Shown here one piece after another: positions 21,350 through 35,056 of a DNA stretch of 64,000 nucleotides. The stretch lies in assembly GCA_010645155.1 (NCBI GenBank), contig CM021317.1, forward strand, positions 12,862,545 through 12,926,544, written 5' to 3'. The translations under genes and the position numbers were made by a program. Under the pieces are notes generated by a model. It was not told the DNA's origin. It did no database searches and saw only the letters and a program-made list of their open reading frames with translations. Source of the DNA: Tigriopus japonicus. Lineage: Eukaryota; Arthropoda; Copepoda; Harpacticoida; Harpacticidae. How positions within the stretch are numbered: the first letter of the stretch is position 1; every line of letters starts with the position of its first letter.

Positions 21350-22297
21350 TATTCCCGATTATGCTTTTTGCCTATTCCTTAAAGGAAAACCAATTTCATT
21401 GGCACCATTATTGAGCTCTTTGGATGTTATGAAGTGGCGCTCTGTCTCTCGAGAGCAAATAGTTTTTATAGCAAGAAATGGGCAAAAAAGCCCAACTTTT
21501 TTACTAAGCATTGTGCAAAATTTATCTTGTTACTTATTCAAAATATATGTCACTCAAATTTTCACGCGACAAATTCGTGTTCTCGATTTTAAAGTCTTTT
21601 TGTGAGTCTAAAGTGTTTTTTTTTTTAATTTGTTCTTTCATCTTGAAAAATGTTGACGACCCTTTTAAGTCGGATCAAAAAAAGTAAAGTTTTCGCTCTT
21701 AAAATTTCCAGATTATGGGAAAATGAGTTAAAGATCAGTTGTAAACTATCTGCAGTTTTTTCGGGCCAAAACAGCCGAAAAAAGTTTTTCAAAACTTTGG
21801 AAATTATTTTAATCCTCGCTCTGGCTACGATCCTGGTTGTCAATCTACGGTTCGAACTTGAAAAATCCGTTATTTAAAGTATGAAATTACTCTTAAATTT
21901 TTAAATTCAAAGTATTCAAACTGAAAGGAATATCATTGAAAAACTATGTGGTACATTTTTTAAGTTTCTAGAAACGAACTCAATTTAGGGACTTACTAGA
22001 GCGCTATAACAAAGTTATAGCGCTCTAGGACTTCCTAGAGTTGCTTTTTTTAGGTCGGTTTTTAGAATTTTAGAGCAATTTAAACATAGTTGTGAGCAAC
22101 TTTTGAGGGGGCTTTTGCATATTTTAATGCCCAAGAAGAAATGATAAAAGACAAAATTGACCCGCCTTTATTTATTATGGAACTATTCGAAATACATTAC
22201 CTTCCATAGAAAAACGAAGAAACTCGACGGAATACGACTAATAGATAACACCCAACCTTGTTTCCACCGTCTTTCTTTTATTTGACTTGGCGATTAC
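21350..22297. other. Intergenic, AT-rich, holds only the 31-bp element
   Basis: Apart from 21997-22027 nothing is recognised. The frames at 21324-21605 and 21650-21877 lack domains and have the composition of AT-rich non-coding DNA. Confidence 0.5.
21997..22027. mobile_element. 31-bp element made only of terminal inverted repeats
   Basis: A perfect 14-bp inverted pair, TAGAGCGCTATAAC and its complement, is separated by AAA. The flanking 8-mers GGACTTAC (21989-21996) and GGACTTCC (22028-22035) match at 7 of 8 positions, like a hAT target duplication. Its ends are almost those of the MITE at 19742-20206. It looks like a minimal non-autonomous relative or an internal-deletion product of that family. 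Confidence 0.6.
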
Positions 22298-23034
22298 TAG
22301 AGCGGTCGAAAATATTTTATCTTCAAGGTCAAATATTTAAATAATATTTAAGGAAAAAACATCAGAATACTTAAAAAAAATATTTGAAAAGCACCCAAAT
22401 ATTTAAAAAATATTTAAATTTGTAGGTATTCAGGGGAAATAAATTGGTATTTTTAGAGCTTCTTCTGTATTCAAAATCAAAATTGTTGATGATAATTTTG
22501 CAACGACGAAAATGCATGTAGACAAATCTTTGGTGGAAAACATTCATACCATGTAGTGAAAATTGGTTATTCTTGACAGTCTTTATCTTTACCCTAGATT
22601 TAATCGAAATGTTATTGGCCAAGATTTGGTTGAACATTCAACTAAGAGTTTCCCGAATTTTCTTTTGGTTGGAGCTGTGCTTTTCTTTTCTAGATTCAAA
22701 TCCGTTAATGTAATTTTCAAGGCCAAATCGACCAAATATTTCTTTCCCACGCAGAATACTTTCCCAATTTAGTTGTTGACTATTCACCTCAAAAATTGGC
22801 TTAATAATTAAAAAAGGGAGATTTTGAAAATATTGTTTTGGGAAGGTCAGATTGTTTGCCAATAATTCAAAAGATATGCGGAAATCATGATATTTCTTGA
22901 TATAATTCAAAGAAACAAAGGGAAGTTTCCTTTAGTTTTGGAAGAAAAAGCCCAAATATTTAAAAAGTGCTCAATACGGTAAAATATTTAAATTAAATAT
23001 TTTTATATTTAATTAAATATTTTAAGCCGCTCTA
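22298..23034. mobile_element. hAT-type MITE with perfect 8-bp target duplication
   Basis: The 737-bp element is flanked by identical 8-mers GCGATTAC (22290-22297 and 23035-23042). Its ends read TAGAGCGGTCGAAAATATTT and, on the other strand, TAGAGCGGCTTAAAATATTT. The outer 150 bp or so at the left and the last 80 at the right carry many AAATATTT motifs, as expected of subterminal transposase-binding repeats. There is no transposase; the interior frames (for example 22371-22637 minus) show no hAT domain. Confidence 0.82.
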
Positions 23035-24425
23035 GCGATTACTTTACAGTTTCTGAATTTTGGAGAGACAAATTTATCTAGTTATTTCAACAAATTATTT
23101 GTTGTCTCTGCAATCAGTCATTCAAAGATATGGAAAAGGCCTGTCCCTGTTATGCAGTTCCACGAATAGTTGTTTTCTCTTGTTAATTTTTTTTTTCGTA
23201 ATTTTTCTTGTTAATTACACTTAATTTCTAAAATGAAACGATTAGCTGATGCTTGGATGTTCAAGAAGAGGATTTTCAAGATTATTTCAGAATAAATAAT
23301 TCATATACGAGGTAAAATACTGTATATACAGATGTGAAAAATAATACTGACGGCAAAGTCAGGAATACAATATCAAGTCTTCAAGAAAAAAATGAGCACA
23401 GTGTAATTGAGAAGGAAAATTTTATATCTTTATCCAAGAATAACACAAATTGCTACTGAGATATATTAAAGTCATTTTTTTTTCTTTTTTATGTCCTGTA
23501 AATTATTCTTTTGACTGTGATACTTGACCCGTTCCATTGTTCAAAAGAAAGGAATGTACTACAACATATTTGGGTTAAAACAATTCATTTGATTTTGTCA
23601 AAGTGTTAAAAAACTGTCATCACATTGCCCTATGTGAATGGTTTTCCGCCATTGTTCGAGCATTGTTACACTGTCAGACAAAAGAATATCCTCGGATCAA
23701 GCTCTAAGTAAGCTCTTGGGCGCATCAAGTACCTGAATCCGCAATCTTTATTCTGATAAGAAAACCGCTCCTTGGGAGCAAAGGAGTCTCTGCAGGAGAG
23801 CTCTTTTTGCTATTGTGGAACGTTGTTGGTCGTCCCTTGTCACATCCACCATAGTAAGATACCTCAATAACGATTCAGTCGGTTCTTGTTGTAGGGTCCA
23901 ATGCGTCTTGGATCCCTCGCTTTATCCTCGCGTGGTCATTGGTCAGTCTTTGAGCAAGATGGATTCGCACCGCGGGAAATATTCCCTGATGATCATGATC
24001 ACCATGGGTTGAGGGTCGTCCCTACAAAGCGAAACTCGACATCAGCAGGAAATCCCACAATAAGGAGGATTCGAATCGGCAGAAAATAAAATCCGAAGAA
24101 GAGACGACCCACTACCGACATTTTTGGAAAGATTCACTGTGATGTTTTGTGGTCAATCAGAAAGCAATATCGTTGTATTTCAACACATTGTTAACAATTT
24201 ATTTGAGCTGGCTTGTTGTTTTTGTAAAGAGATGAGACTTTCAAAGAAACGAACCTATGATAAATTTGTTGTTGTTGCACAGTGGATATTTGTCGATATT
24301 CGGATACTGAGAGACTGACCCTGAGTCACAGTCGAAGAGACAAATTGCTTTTTCTGGACCTTTTTTCTGACCCCAGTTGGGTTGGTTTGTTGGTTGGATG
24401 GTTGTTGGAGGGTTATTGGATAGAG

Positions 24426-24452
24426 GTAGTAGTAGTAGTGGTGGTGGTGGTG
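24426..24452 (+). repeat. (GTA)n(GTG)n microsatellite
   Basis: Four to five TAG units run into four to five TGG units. Confidence 0.9.
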
Positions 24453-24581
24453 TCGGAGTGTGATAAAATCATATTTTGCTAGACAATGCCATCTCTCTAT
24501 TGAGCCTCGAGATCTCAAGTCGGATACATTCTAATCTAGAAGAACATCCTACCGTTGAGCGAGTTGGCACCATAAGTCGAC

Positions 24582-24922
24582 GAGGACGTCGCTAACAATG
24601 GACTCGAAACTCGTGGAAAAATATTCAACTCAGCTCATAATATTTTTGTGATTTTTTTTGCAGTTTAAACAATAAACAATACTAAAATTAAGTGACATGT
24701 CACGTCGGTGATGATCGAGCCACAGTGCAAGTCAGTATCTTGAAGCTGAAGACTCTGACTGTACTTATTGATAGCCCTATTACCTATGGCTATCAGTTTT
24801 TTGTTTTCGACATGTGTAATTTGAAGTCTAAAACGCTATTTTGTAGGTGAAATTTTCGGTTGTTGAAAATAGCACCCAAAAGGACCCAAGGGATCCTTCT
24901 GTCCATGGTTAGCGACGTCCTT
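24582..24922. repeat. 22-bp inverted repeat pair
   Basis: GAGGACGTCGCTAAC and the bases after it (24582-24603) match the complement of 24901-24922 at 20 of 22 positions, 297 bp apart. No duplication flanks the pair, so it may be an element boundary or a chance inverted duplication. Confidence 0.4.
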
Positions 24923-27900
24923 TTCTTCTTGGGGACGGAGCCCGATGAACATAGGCGAAAGATAGTTTGAAAGTCCGTTCATCTCTCAAGAGGCCAGGTC
25001 ATGCTAGTGCGCACTTTTTGCCACTACGACCCGGGTAGATCGGTCCAGTCAAGGCTTGAAAATGACAAATTTGCTTTTTGACAATCTGATTCGATAGCGG
25101 TGGTTTGTTACAGTGGTGGGAGTACTAAACTACCATTAGAGTACATTCTCGCCCCCAGAAGCAGTAGTGGTAGTAGTAGTCAATGAACCGTTCATCCTTG
25201 GCTTCTTCAAACATCAACTTGACAAACATCACTTGCTCGGCAATGGGAAATTAGATTTGGTCAGCTATGGTATATTTTTTTTCTTTCGCTAGTTTTTGTT
25301 TCTATTATCACGAGGGTAATCATGACCCTTGGAATGTCATCCCTCGTCACATAAACTAATAGAAAGTTATTTCAATTACCAAGTCGTTTGTGTCCATTTG
25401 TGTAATACATTTTGAGTTAGCGACTTTTTATTTGTTGTTGAGAGTAATAGACTCTAATCGTCATGCTCATGATGGCTTGAGGAGCTCGGCAAATGGCATT
25501 AAATGACATACAAGCAAATTCACTCAGGAGCCATTACCTGGAACTCGTTGTTGCCTCACTATTGTTGTCTAAGCTTTGACTGTAGCGAAGGCATCTCGCT
25601 TTGAAAAAAGGCGAAAGATGCATCTTGGGGGACTATTCAGATCATGACAGACAGACAACTTTAACTCCAAACCTTCTCACTAACTTCAAGTTTAAGAAAG
25701 GCAATATTTACCTTAGATGGTCATGCTCAAAAAAACGACTCGATGAACGAGTCTATTCGCTTTCGTGGGTTCAGGTGGCCATGAGGTTCGTTGCTCTTTT
25801 GAAATCTGACAATACCTCGTAGTACCCAGAACTAGATATTCGTAGAGTGAGCACGCTGAGCCCGTGAGGCGGTGGGTTGAGGTGACCCTGCGTCTTGACA
25901 AGATGAGTGAGTGATACTCCCCTTGCAATCACACAACAATTACACAGTTACTGTAAGTGGAAATGCCATTTCGAGTTGTTCAAGCAAGCCTTCCATTAGG
26001 TTGGGGAGTGACTCTGCTTACTACGTCCAGGCCCATTTCAGACCCAAGACTTCGGCCACTACCATGACTGCTCCACGGTACGTACTACGTGCAGTATATT
26101 GTACATCGACCATGATGATAATAAGAATGAGTCCCTAAAATAACGACCGTTCTGTGATCTTGGTCGTGGTACAGCCCCTTGTGGATGAATACTAGTCTGT
26201 TCGTACGTGAGTGTGTATGAGTGTAAGCAAATGAGGGGCGGCACCCAAACTGACAGTATGGGCCGAATTCACCACTCGAGTGAATAAATGCGTACACTTG
26301 TTCAAACGCATTCGCGTCCATGAATACTTTTGAAGGCCTGTCTTCGAAACAATGTCCTCGGGTGACCATTCTTTGATGGACTTGTCTGGTGTTCAATTCA
26401 CATTGCCAAAAGCACATCACCTTTGGTGTCCGTTCTGTCAAGTACAACAAATCTTTAAACTAGGCCGGATGTGTGTGTGTGAGTTAGGATTGGGCTTAAA
26501 TTTTCCGGAGCTTTTTAGTAGCCAAGGTATATCATTATCGGTTCCGATTATCCGGACCGTGATGGCGAATATCGAAAAAGCTAGTTTGGTGGGTAAATTG
26601 TTTCAAATCGTCCCATTAACGCCACCTGAGCATCAAAATTGTGTGCGACATTTCCGCCGGAATGTTTTTTTTGAGTCGGGTGATTTGGTGGGAAGAAACT
26701 TGTCAGAAAACCAATATCTAGGGGGAACGAGAGTGAGAGAATAGTCATTCCTATTCAGACAGGCATCATCATTATACTTTGAGCTCCATCGCCAGTCATG
26801 ACTTGCCATACTCCCAATTATGGCATTTTCCCCCGATTTGTTTCCTTACTCTGTCAGCAATTCACCGGCATTTGCTGCATTTTGTAGAGAAATTTCCTTC
26901 AGAGCTCGAATTACATTTTATGACAAAATGAGCCCGCTCTTTGGAGTCGAATGACCGTCGACCAATTGTAATTTCCCCCCATTTCACGAGCTCACTACGC
27001 AAACAAGCTTATTCAGTGTCAAAAATCCACCAGTCTAGTTATTTGAAGTCACCCCAGGGTCAGTTCATTTTGCCCTTTCAAAGAAGCCTCCTATTTAACC
27101 TGTGACCTCAAAATGGCATCCAATGCCAAGAAAAGAAGAGCGAGCATGTAAAGAGTACAGCACAGTAAGACCAGAGAGCAATAATCTTGAGTGCAGTCTG
27201 CACTTGGAATGGAACCCGTCAGGATAACGAGACCATGAGATATTTCCTTGGATTTTTTCATCTTTTTTCATCCCTGTGCATGCTCGGTCCTTTTTTTCTA
27301 AGACGGACAGACGACTTTAGAACTGACAAGGACAAGAGGGCAACGATGTGTGCGTACCTACACTACGTCTAAGTACTAGAGCACGTATTTGAATTTTGAA
27401 GCACGAGCGACATAAAACTGACAGATTTTGACAATTTATTTTGAACCTTTACAACTCTGAGGGGAGCTCCCGAAAAACGGACGGATCTTGATTTATTGGA
27501 GAGCTCCTGAGGAGAGGGAGCTGCGCTTCAAATGGATTTGCGAAAAAATGCCGCTGCCAGTGTTCTTGGAGCTAAATACCGGAGTGGAATCCATGGAGAG
27601 AAACAACAATTGTTTCAAGATGGACTATGTTTTGAAACAACTATTGCAAACAAATTTGATCTCCAAATTTGACAAACTAACTTGATATCCAAAAATTTCA
27701 TTCAAATACGTAGTTTAAGGCGAATCTCAATTGGAAAGGGCGTGGTGTCCCTCTCTATTAAGAGCCCTAGCTCAGATTCTCTCCGGAGAAAACTTGAGAC
27801 GGGTCCATCTGAGTTGAAGTGAAGACGATGTGCGAGGGTGGAGACTGAACCTTGGTCGAGTTTATGTTCTTGACCCGCTTGCACAGCTGGAGTTTACGGA

Positions 27901-30503
27901 CAATAATGTTTTGTATCCACAATACGACTCGTTGGTCAACCCGGCAACGCCATTTGAGCCAACCAACCACCTGTCTTGGCAGTGGTCAAGATGAAATAAT
28001 TGAAATATCCAATCATTTAGTCGTTGACCCAGTAAATTAAGTCTTAACCCGAAACAGCCAATGGCGCGTACGTAGTAAATCAAGTGGAGACATCAATTCG
28101 ATTTTTGCTTCAAAAGGTTGGCAAAAAGTAAGGGAGAGCACTAGTTCAGGAGAATAGATTAGCGTTGGAAGTCGTTGGCTCCGAATTGAAGGATTGTGAG
28201 AACGAAAAAAATCGAGTTTATCTCGTTGGGCGGATTAGTGTTCTAAATCTGGACAAGCGTTAATCCTCTTATTCAGAATGTGTTCCGTATTCAATGATAT
28301 CCTGTGATGATTGCGCAAACTTTCGAAACCTTCGCATACCTTGGAGCTTTTCGTTTTTGAACGGGCTTCACTCGCATTTTCCCTCCAAAGGCGACAAAAA
28401 TCTCCTATTCTCCCCAATTCAATATGACAGCCCATTCACAAAAGATGATGACACTGTGTGAATACCGGAGAAATCCCCAAATTATCTTTGATCATCCCCA
28501 TTCCCCATCCGTTTATGGTGTAGACGAAAACACACCTTCCACAAAACCCATAGAGTTCGACCTGAAATGTCACAAATTCCAATCGCATTTTCGGAAGAAT
28601 ACCTTTCACGCATGCACTATATATAAATGGTGGAAAAATTAGACAAGATCAAGATATGTATCATAAATTTGGGAGAGCCACACTTGTAACCTAAAAATAG
28701 AAAGAAATACTCGTGCAATAATGTGAGCTGTTAATTTAGTAAACGCTGATGTAAACGCTGATATTTTAACAGTATTTTTTGAATTGCCGTTGAAGATTTT
28801 TTAAACGAAAATTCCTCTCAATTTTTTACATGGAATCAAATGGCGTGTAAAAAAATGAGCTGAGTTTTCGCTACATTTTAGAAACTCACCGATTCCTGCT
28901 TTGAATATGTTTATTCAAATGAACAAATGCGGTTGGTCCTCCTTTGTACCAAACACTATTCAGCTTTTGCTTCCTTTTCTCCATCCATTCCTCCAAATCG
29001 ATGACAAAGCATGACCGAAAACACAGTTGCACGGTTAACCGAACGTCATAGAAAAGAAATTTGAACTCACAGGCATGTTAAAAATTACAAAAGTAGAAAT
29101 TAACGCCAAATGAACATCAACCTTGTGTTCAAGACAATGACTTGAAATGGTTTCTTGGCGTTGAAGTCTTCTTAATTTTTGCCTGTTGTAACGGCAAGTT
29201 CTTTTCTGTTTGGACTTGAAAGAATGTTCACCAAATAGAGTTGTTGTTGGTGGTGGCGTTGTTCTTCTTCTTGTTGCCCATAATAGTCATGTGGTCAGAG
29301 AGCAACGGGCCACAAATCCGTTGAGTTTAATCCAATTACTGATCCTGACACTGGAATTCGCTCAGTCTCTTGAACTTGATGTCCAGCAAAAAACGATAAT
29401 TGTACCAAGCAGCCAATGAAGTCTTTTCCCACTAGGCCCCTTTTTATGCCCATTGACATCTTGACTGAGCTTACCCACATTAATTATGGCCAATCCTCGA
29501 AAACATAAGCATTAGTACTGTAGATCTATGTTTGTCATCAAAAGTTCTCCCTCAGATAAAGCCATGCTTTATGCTAAAAGCCAAGAATTCCAGAGAACTT
29601 TCAACCGAAATCTTCCTTAAATGGCAAGAATGACAAGATCATTGGCTTGTCTCCGCTTTCAAATTCATTCAACAATCCGCCATTTCAGAATAATTGGCCT
29701 GTCATAACGTCTTTCATTTCCAATGTTCTCCAACGAAATGCATAACAATCAAGCGTCAGGTCTCATACCAACCCCTCTCTAAGAACAAACATTTCCGTCA
29801 GAACCAAGTCCAAATCATCGAAATGAAGCAAAACCGAAACTCTGGTACACTTGCTAATGTGCACTCCAAACAAGGTCTCGTGATCTCAAAAAGTCTTATT
29901 CATCCATGCTCCATCCATCATGACCAGAATACGGTTGTATCCGTATGAATTTCTCCTCGCTTGTAAGACGGAGGGAGGCAATTTGCAGCTTTCGTTTTCG
30001 ATCATTCGGCGAATTCCCGAGATTTCTTGTTTCCTGTTGATTTTTAGGTATGCCAATGCTTTGGAACAGCAGTGGTGGTGGTAGTCACAGCTTTAGTAGC
30101 TTTCGTGGTGTATGGAGCCCCAATCCGAAAACTCGTTGTCGGGTATTTGTCGGTGTCAGCGGCTCATGAGCCTTGTATTTCATTAGCTCCCCACCAACAT
30201 GTTGTCCAGGTCTGTCTTGAGAATATTGGCCTTTCAATCAGAATAATGTGAACGGGCGCGTGGTCCCTGTCACTTGAAGCGGTGGGAGACCAAATCCCAA
30301 TCCAAGAAGCCATGGACGATGATGGCTTTAGGGAACATTCCAGCACCCAACTGCATGGAGGAGGCATTCATTGAATTGAACAAAACCCCTAATCAGAGTG
30401 GCCATTGGACGCGAATCATGAATTCATGATCCTCGCACAGCGCACGGAATAAACCAACTCTCAACGTTGCGAAACGCCTCAACCTAAATACATACATCCA
30501 TTC

Positions 30504-30567
30504 GTAAGTACACACATAGAGTACATGTATTACAGTATGTTCAATACGTACATGTGAGTGTACTTAC
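30504..30567. repeat. Imperfect hairpin of about 64 nt
   Basis: GTAAGTACAC (30504-30513) pairs perfectly with GTGTACTTAC (30558-30567), and part of the inner sequence (ACATGTA-like) can pair with bulges. The size is like a small precursor hairpin, but it is rich in TACA/TGTA and may be a simple-sequence effect. Confidence 0.3.
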
Positions 30568-33500
30568 ATAGACTCTTTGGGCGGGAGACATTACGAGACG
30601 AGAGTATCGAGATTCGATACGCATCCAAATCGAATGCAAACTTGAGGCTCGGAACCGTTCGAACAGGCTCTCTGACCAACAATCCGCTCCTCGTGAGTTA
30701 TGGAGGGCTTCTTGAAAATTCGGTCAAATGGGTGCTATCACTATCAACATGATCACACCTCGAGAGCAATTTCTTGGTAATGCGCATTATTACGCCGATT
30801 CTTTTCTTGACCAAAACACTAATTTTAGATCCCCAACATCCATCATCTTGGGTCAGCACTCGGAGAAACGGAGCTACAAGAAATACAAACCCCCAATTTG
30901 AGACATTTTTACCCAAGCGTTGCATAAACGAGCACACGTTCATTTTTTCCACAGAAAGACTGTACACACACATGCATCACACCATCAACAAAGAAAGAAA
31001 GTGAGAAAGTGGCAATCAATTAACAAGGGAATTACGACCAACCCGAATTGTTCACCTCCTACTATACATTGGAAAAGGGTTCTTCGTTTCTTTTCTGAAT
31101 TTGGCCAACTTGACTCATTTATTGGGGAAGGATTTTTGCCCTCGTGTGAGTCGTACCCGTGGTGTGGTTCAAGTGAGTGAGGTATCGTGAAGAAGAATGC
31201 GCATTCAATTACCCCCAAGTGTGATTCAATCTCATTTATTACAGGTGCCACAGTGTGAAGCAAAAAATAGGATTCCCCATATACACACTCGCTCACACAT
31301 AGAGAGACAGTTAGAACAAGAATCAACATTGTAAGTGCAACGATCCAGCCCAACCGTTAAATCTGTCTGTTTGTTAGAGATGAAGTCAAAGAAAAAGAAC
31401 GAGAGAGAGAGAGAGTCACCTTGAGAGCCCGGGGGTCAAACCTGGATGGAATTAGCTTGGCCCAAGGACAATTTGATATTCATCCAAGCGGCTTTGATTC
31501 CCAGAATACCCGAATAATTGGACACGTTCATATGGGAAAACTCACGGGAGCCCTCGGTCCCTCAATCCATCCATCCATCCTGTATTGATCATCCTGTTTA
31601 GATGGATGAGATAACATGACCGCAGGATCGATCGTCGTATGAAAATAATCATCAGTTGACACAATATTTTGTCAGACGCACCCCCTCATTGCCAACATTG
31701 TTAGATTCGTATTCGGAGGATTGGACACCTCGCGAGTGAGTAATTCCAGGATCTCAATTGAGGGAGTTGAGGGAGGGTACAAGGGTACAGGTGCACCCTG
31801 ATGAGTTCGAACAATCGGGAAGAGCTGAAAATAACGCCTCATCAAGATTTCTTTCTCGCACCCTGTGTCCCAAAGTGGGGGTGCCAAGAAGGAAGCAGGC
31901 GCTTTACGTTTTATGAAGAGCTCCTCGTCACATTGAGATCTTGGGGAGATACCCACACCCCAAAAAAGACCCACCCACCCCCTCCCACCCTTGAGATAAG
32001 GGATCGACGAGCAGCTGCTTAATATAGATGTTGCAAACGCACATTTTCTCCAATGGTTGGTCCAATCAAGATATCTCGAGTATTTCGTGGTCTGCTTGAG
32101 TCTCGATGATTCTCCCTGTTCAATTGAGATTCTTTCAAGTATTGACTCTGCTTTGTGGCTTGGTAAATGATGATAACCTTCTTTCACGTCTCGAATGCTC
32201 CCGTTTCCAATTAAGATGTCGTCGTTTTGGTACAAAGTGCTACATCACCGATCCATGACAGGATTCAATTCCATGAAAATGCTGTTTTCCGAGCCCAACC
32301 AACGTTTAGTTCAAATACCCAGCCAAAGGATCGATCCACTGAAGGAAGAAGACTCTTTGGGCAATGATGATGATAGTGCACATGAATCAATGAAACAATT
32401 GAGTTGCTCGCACCCCTGCGAATCATCATTGAACGTTTTGTCTTTTGAGGCGGTCACCCAAGAGACACAATTCGTAAAAATGATGGCGTTTCCATTTCAC
32501 GGTGGATCTGATGGCATTTCATAGCTTTAAAGCAGTGTCCGTCTTTGGGTTCCATTACAAACATCATTCATTTCAAGTATCATCGTCATCATCAGGAGGA
32601 AAGGTAGCAGCAGCACTGACAACACAATGAAAGAGTGCTCGAGCACTCTGCTTTGGCCCATCTTGGCTTCTTTCCTTGATTGAGGATCCAATGAATAGAC
32701 AGAGAGAGAAGGGTCTGGAGTTTCATTCCAAATCTAAAGGGGTTCAATTAAAGCTAAATGTGACCGTTTGTTGGTGAAAGGATCAACTTCTACTACTACG
32801 GTATCTCCTCGTTTGAGACGAACCTGACGACGAGTTACGGGTAGCATTACTCTAAGTACACTGATACTTCTATCTATGTACGTATGGTGGCTGAATGGAC
32901 AGATGGATAGATGGATGGATGAGAGGCTTCTCCAATGGTTTGTGGGATTGATGCATGCATCATTGCATGCCTCATGATGCCGTGTCCTATTCTTCGTTAT
33001 CTTCAATGAAATCGTGCCTTGGTGAAAGAAAACGAATTTCGGAGCCCAATCTACGTTCGTTCGTTCGTTCATGCGTTCGAAATGACCACAGCTCTCCAAG
33101 TTCCAATCTATTGTCTGATCGTTGAGACCTGGCTCGTTGTGGCGAATACTCTCGCTCGTCAAGCCAAGAACGGGGTGAAATCTGTATTCATATCTGAAGG
33201 GCCTGAAATTAGTGGGCTAAATCAATACGGAGCGAAGGATTTCTCTCTAACCCAAATAATCCTCCACCTGACTACTGCTATACTGTAGATACACTATCCT
33301 AACATATCGAGGGTCAGTTTTGTCCCCAGACAAATTGTCATAAAACATAATCCCTCGCTTAAGGAGTAGGAGGTCCCGGTTGTCGTGCTTCTTCTCTTCA
33401 AATCGCTGACTGGCTCCAGGTGAAGAGTTGGGACTTGGGGGTGCCAAGCTCATTGGGATTTGTCTTGTCACTCATTGGAGGAGGGATGGTGTTGGCCGTG

Positions 33501-35056
33501 TTCAACGCTTCTCCAACAATAGAGTTGTTTAGATCCCCTCGCCAGGTTCGTTCAAGATCGACAGCTTGTAAAACAAAATTCCTGTCATCTCTGCTCTTTC
33601 TTAGCGACGAGAGAGAGAACTCGAGTTGTGTACGAATGTACTTGTCCAGAAGGGACTCTCATTCGAGTCTTAGGCAGATCTTGGGGACTGGGGACACGTT
33701 CTCTCAATCGTAATTTCCAAGCCGTTTCCCACACTTGGGCATGGTCCGAGAATGTGTCAATTGCAAAATACTGTAAGGAGTCGAGAGAAATATGATATTG
33801 CCGTCCGTGAACTCCATTTTTAGCCACTTTTATGTAGATATGAACGAAGAATGAAAGTGTATCGATGAACCGATGAGACACGCGTGAGCCCAAATATGCA
33901 GGGATACTACTTAAAGACGCGAGGGCGTCTTGTGACAGAAAAAAGTAGTGAATGGCCTAATTATCGAAAAATGAGACTCTTGGCCCCTACACAAAAGGCC
34001 AATATTTTAGGGTCCGTAAAAGAGATTCTTGAATGCGTGACGTTGTTTTGGATGGACACGGGTCAAAAAATGGACGCCGGGTCTGCCAGTCTCGAAAATT
34101 TTCTTGCGTCCTTCCGCGAGAATGCGCGGTAATTCAGGGTTGGCCACGATCTTGGGATCATTAATCTCGTCTCCACATTTTGCCGAGATCAATTAAGCTC
34201 GCTAACCCACTTGGCTGTCAGTACTCTGCACATCATCCATCATACAGCAGGCACTAATTGTGAAAATAGAAGAACTTTGTCCGCTTCTCGAGTGCCGAAA
34301 AATGTGCTCCGATCACCGATACGTCGATGTTGCCAATTAATATTATTCATGGACCCAGATTCATCTCTTGACAGGTGTGGATTGTGAAGAGACAAAACAA
34401 ATTATGAATCTAACAGGATTAAGCAGCAGATGCCTAAAGCATCAGCAGCATTGTCCTTGATGCCCTGGGAACTCTCAATTAGAAAAAAACACGCTTGAAT
34501 AACATTTCCTGGGAGCAAACTTCGGTTTTGGCGGATTCAATTTACTCGTCTGTCTTTGACCTTTTAAGGTTCATGGGATTGATGGGTTGATGGATGGACG
34601 GATAGGTGTAGAGCACGAAAACGAGTCCATATTTAAGCCACCCAACAGATGGTAAAGCACTTGCCCTCGAGGAGTGCGATGTGGAATTGTGGCAATGCAT
34701 GCATACATACATTGAGCCGGCTAAATTTAGACAGAAAAAAAGATGCTCATTTTTGAAGGGCCACCCTTTGAGACGTCCAGACCAGGGTAATCTTAAGCGC
34801 TTTGTGCGAGTGATGTATGTTGTTGGAATTTTTATGACCCAAAGCCTCCATCCAAGAACTGCCTACACAAGTTGCTGTTGCCTCTTTCTTGACTATTAGG
34901 CTTTATTTTCGGAGAGCCCAAGCTTTTTGGCATCGTAAAAACGAGAGTGTGGCTGTCTAATGAGTCAGATATTCATTGCCAATCTGACAGCCATCCATCT
35001 CAATGACCATTGGATTGGTCTCCTCGGTCCCAAAGGATTGGACGCGCTCGTAATGA
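30568..35056. other. Intergenic, no supported gene
   Basis: Contains a short (GA)n at 31401-31415, ATGG-rich simple sequence near 32900 and 34580, and TTCG repeats near 33057. The largest frame, 31672-32235 on the minus strand, has no recognisable domain. Confidence 0.5.

Larger units (their letters stand above)
23043..30503. other. Intergenic, no supported gene
   Basis: AT-rich until about 23.6 kb, then more balanced composition. It contains a GTA/GTG microsatellite at 24426-24452 and the inverted repeat at 24582-24922. All open frames are under 135 codons and none shows a domain, conserved motif or consistent splice context. Non-coding RNAs or enhancers cannot be excluded. Confidence 0.5.

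Noticed and set aside
31672..32235. 187-codon open frame, minus strand
   Set aside because: Longest frame of the intergenic region but with no recognisable domain, low-complexity stretches and no splice or promoter context. Chance frames of this size are plausible at this base composition.
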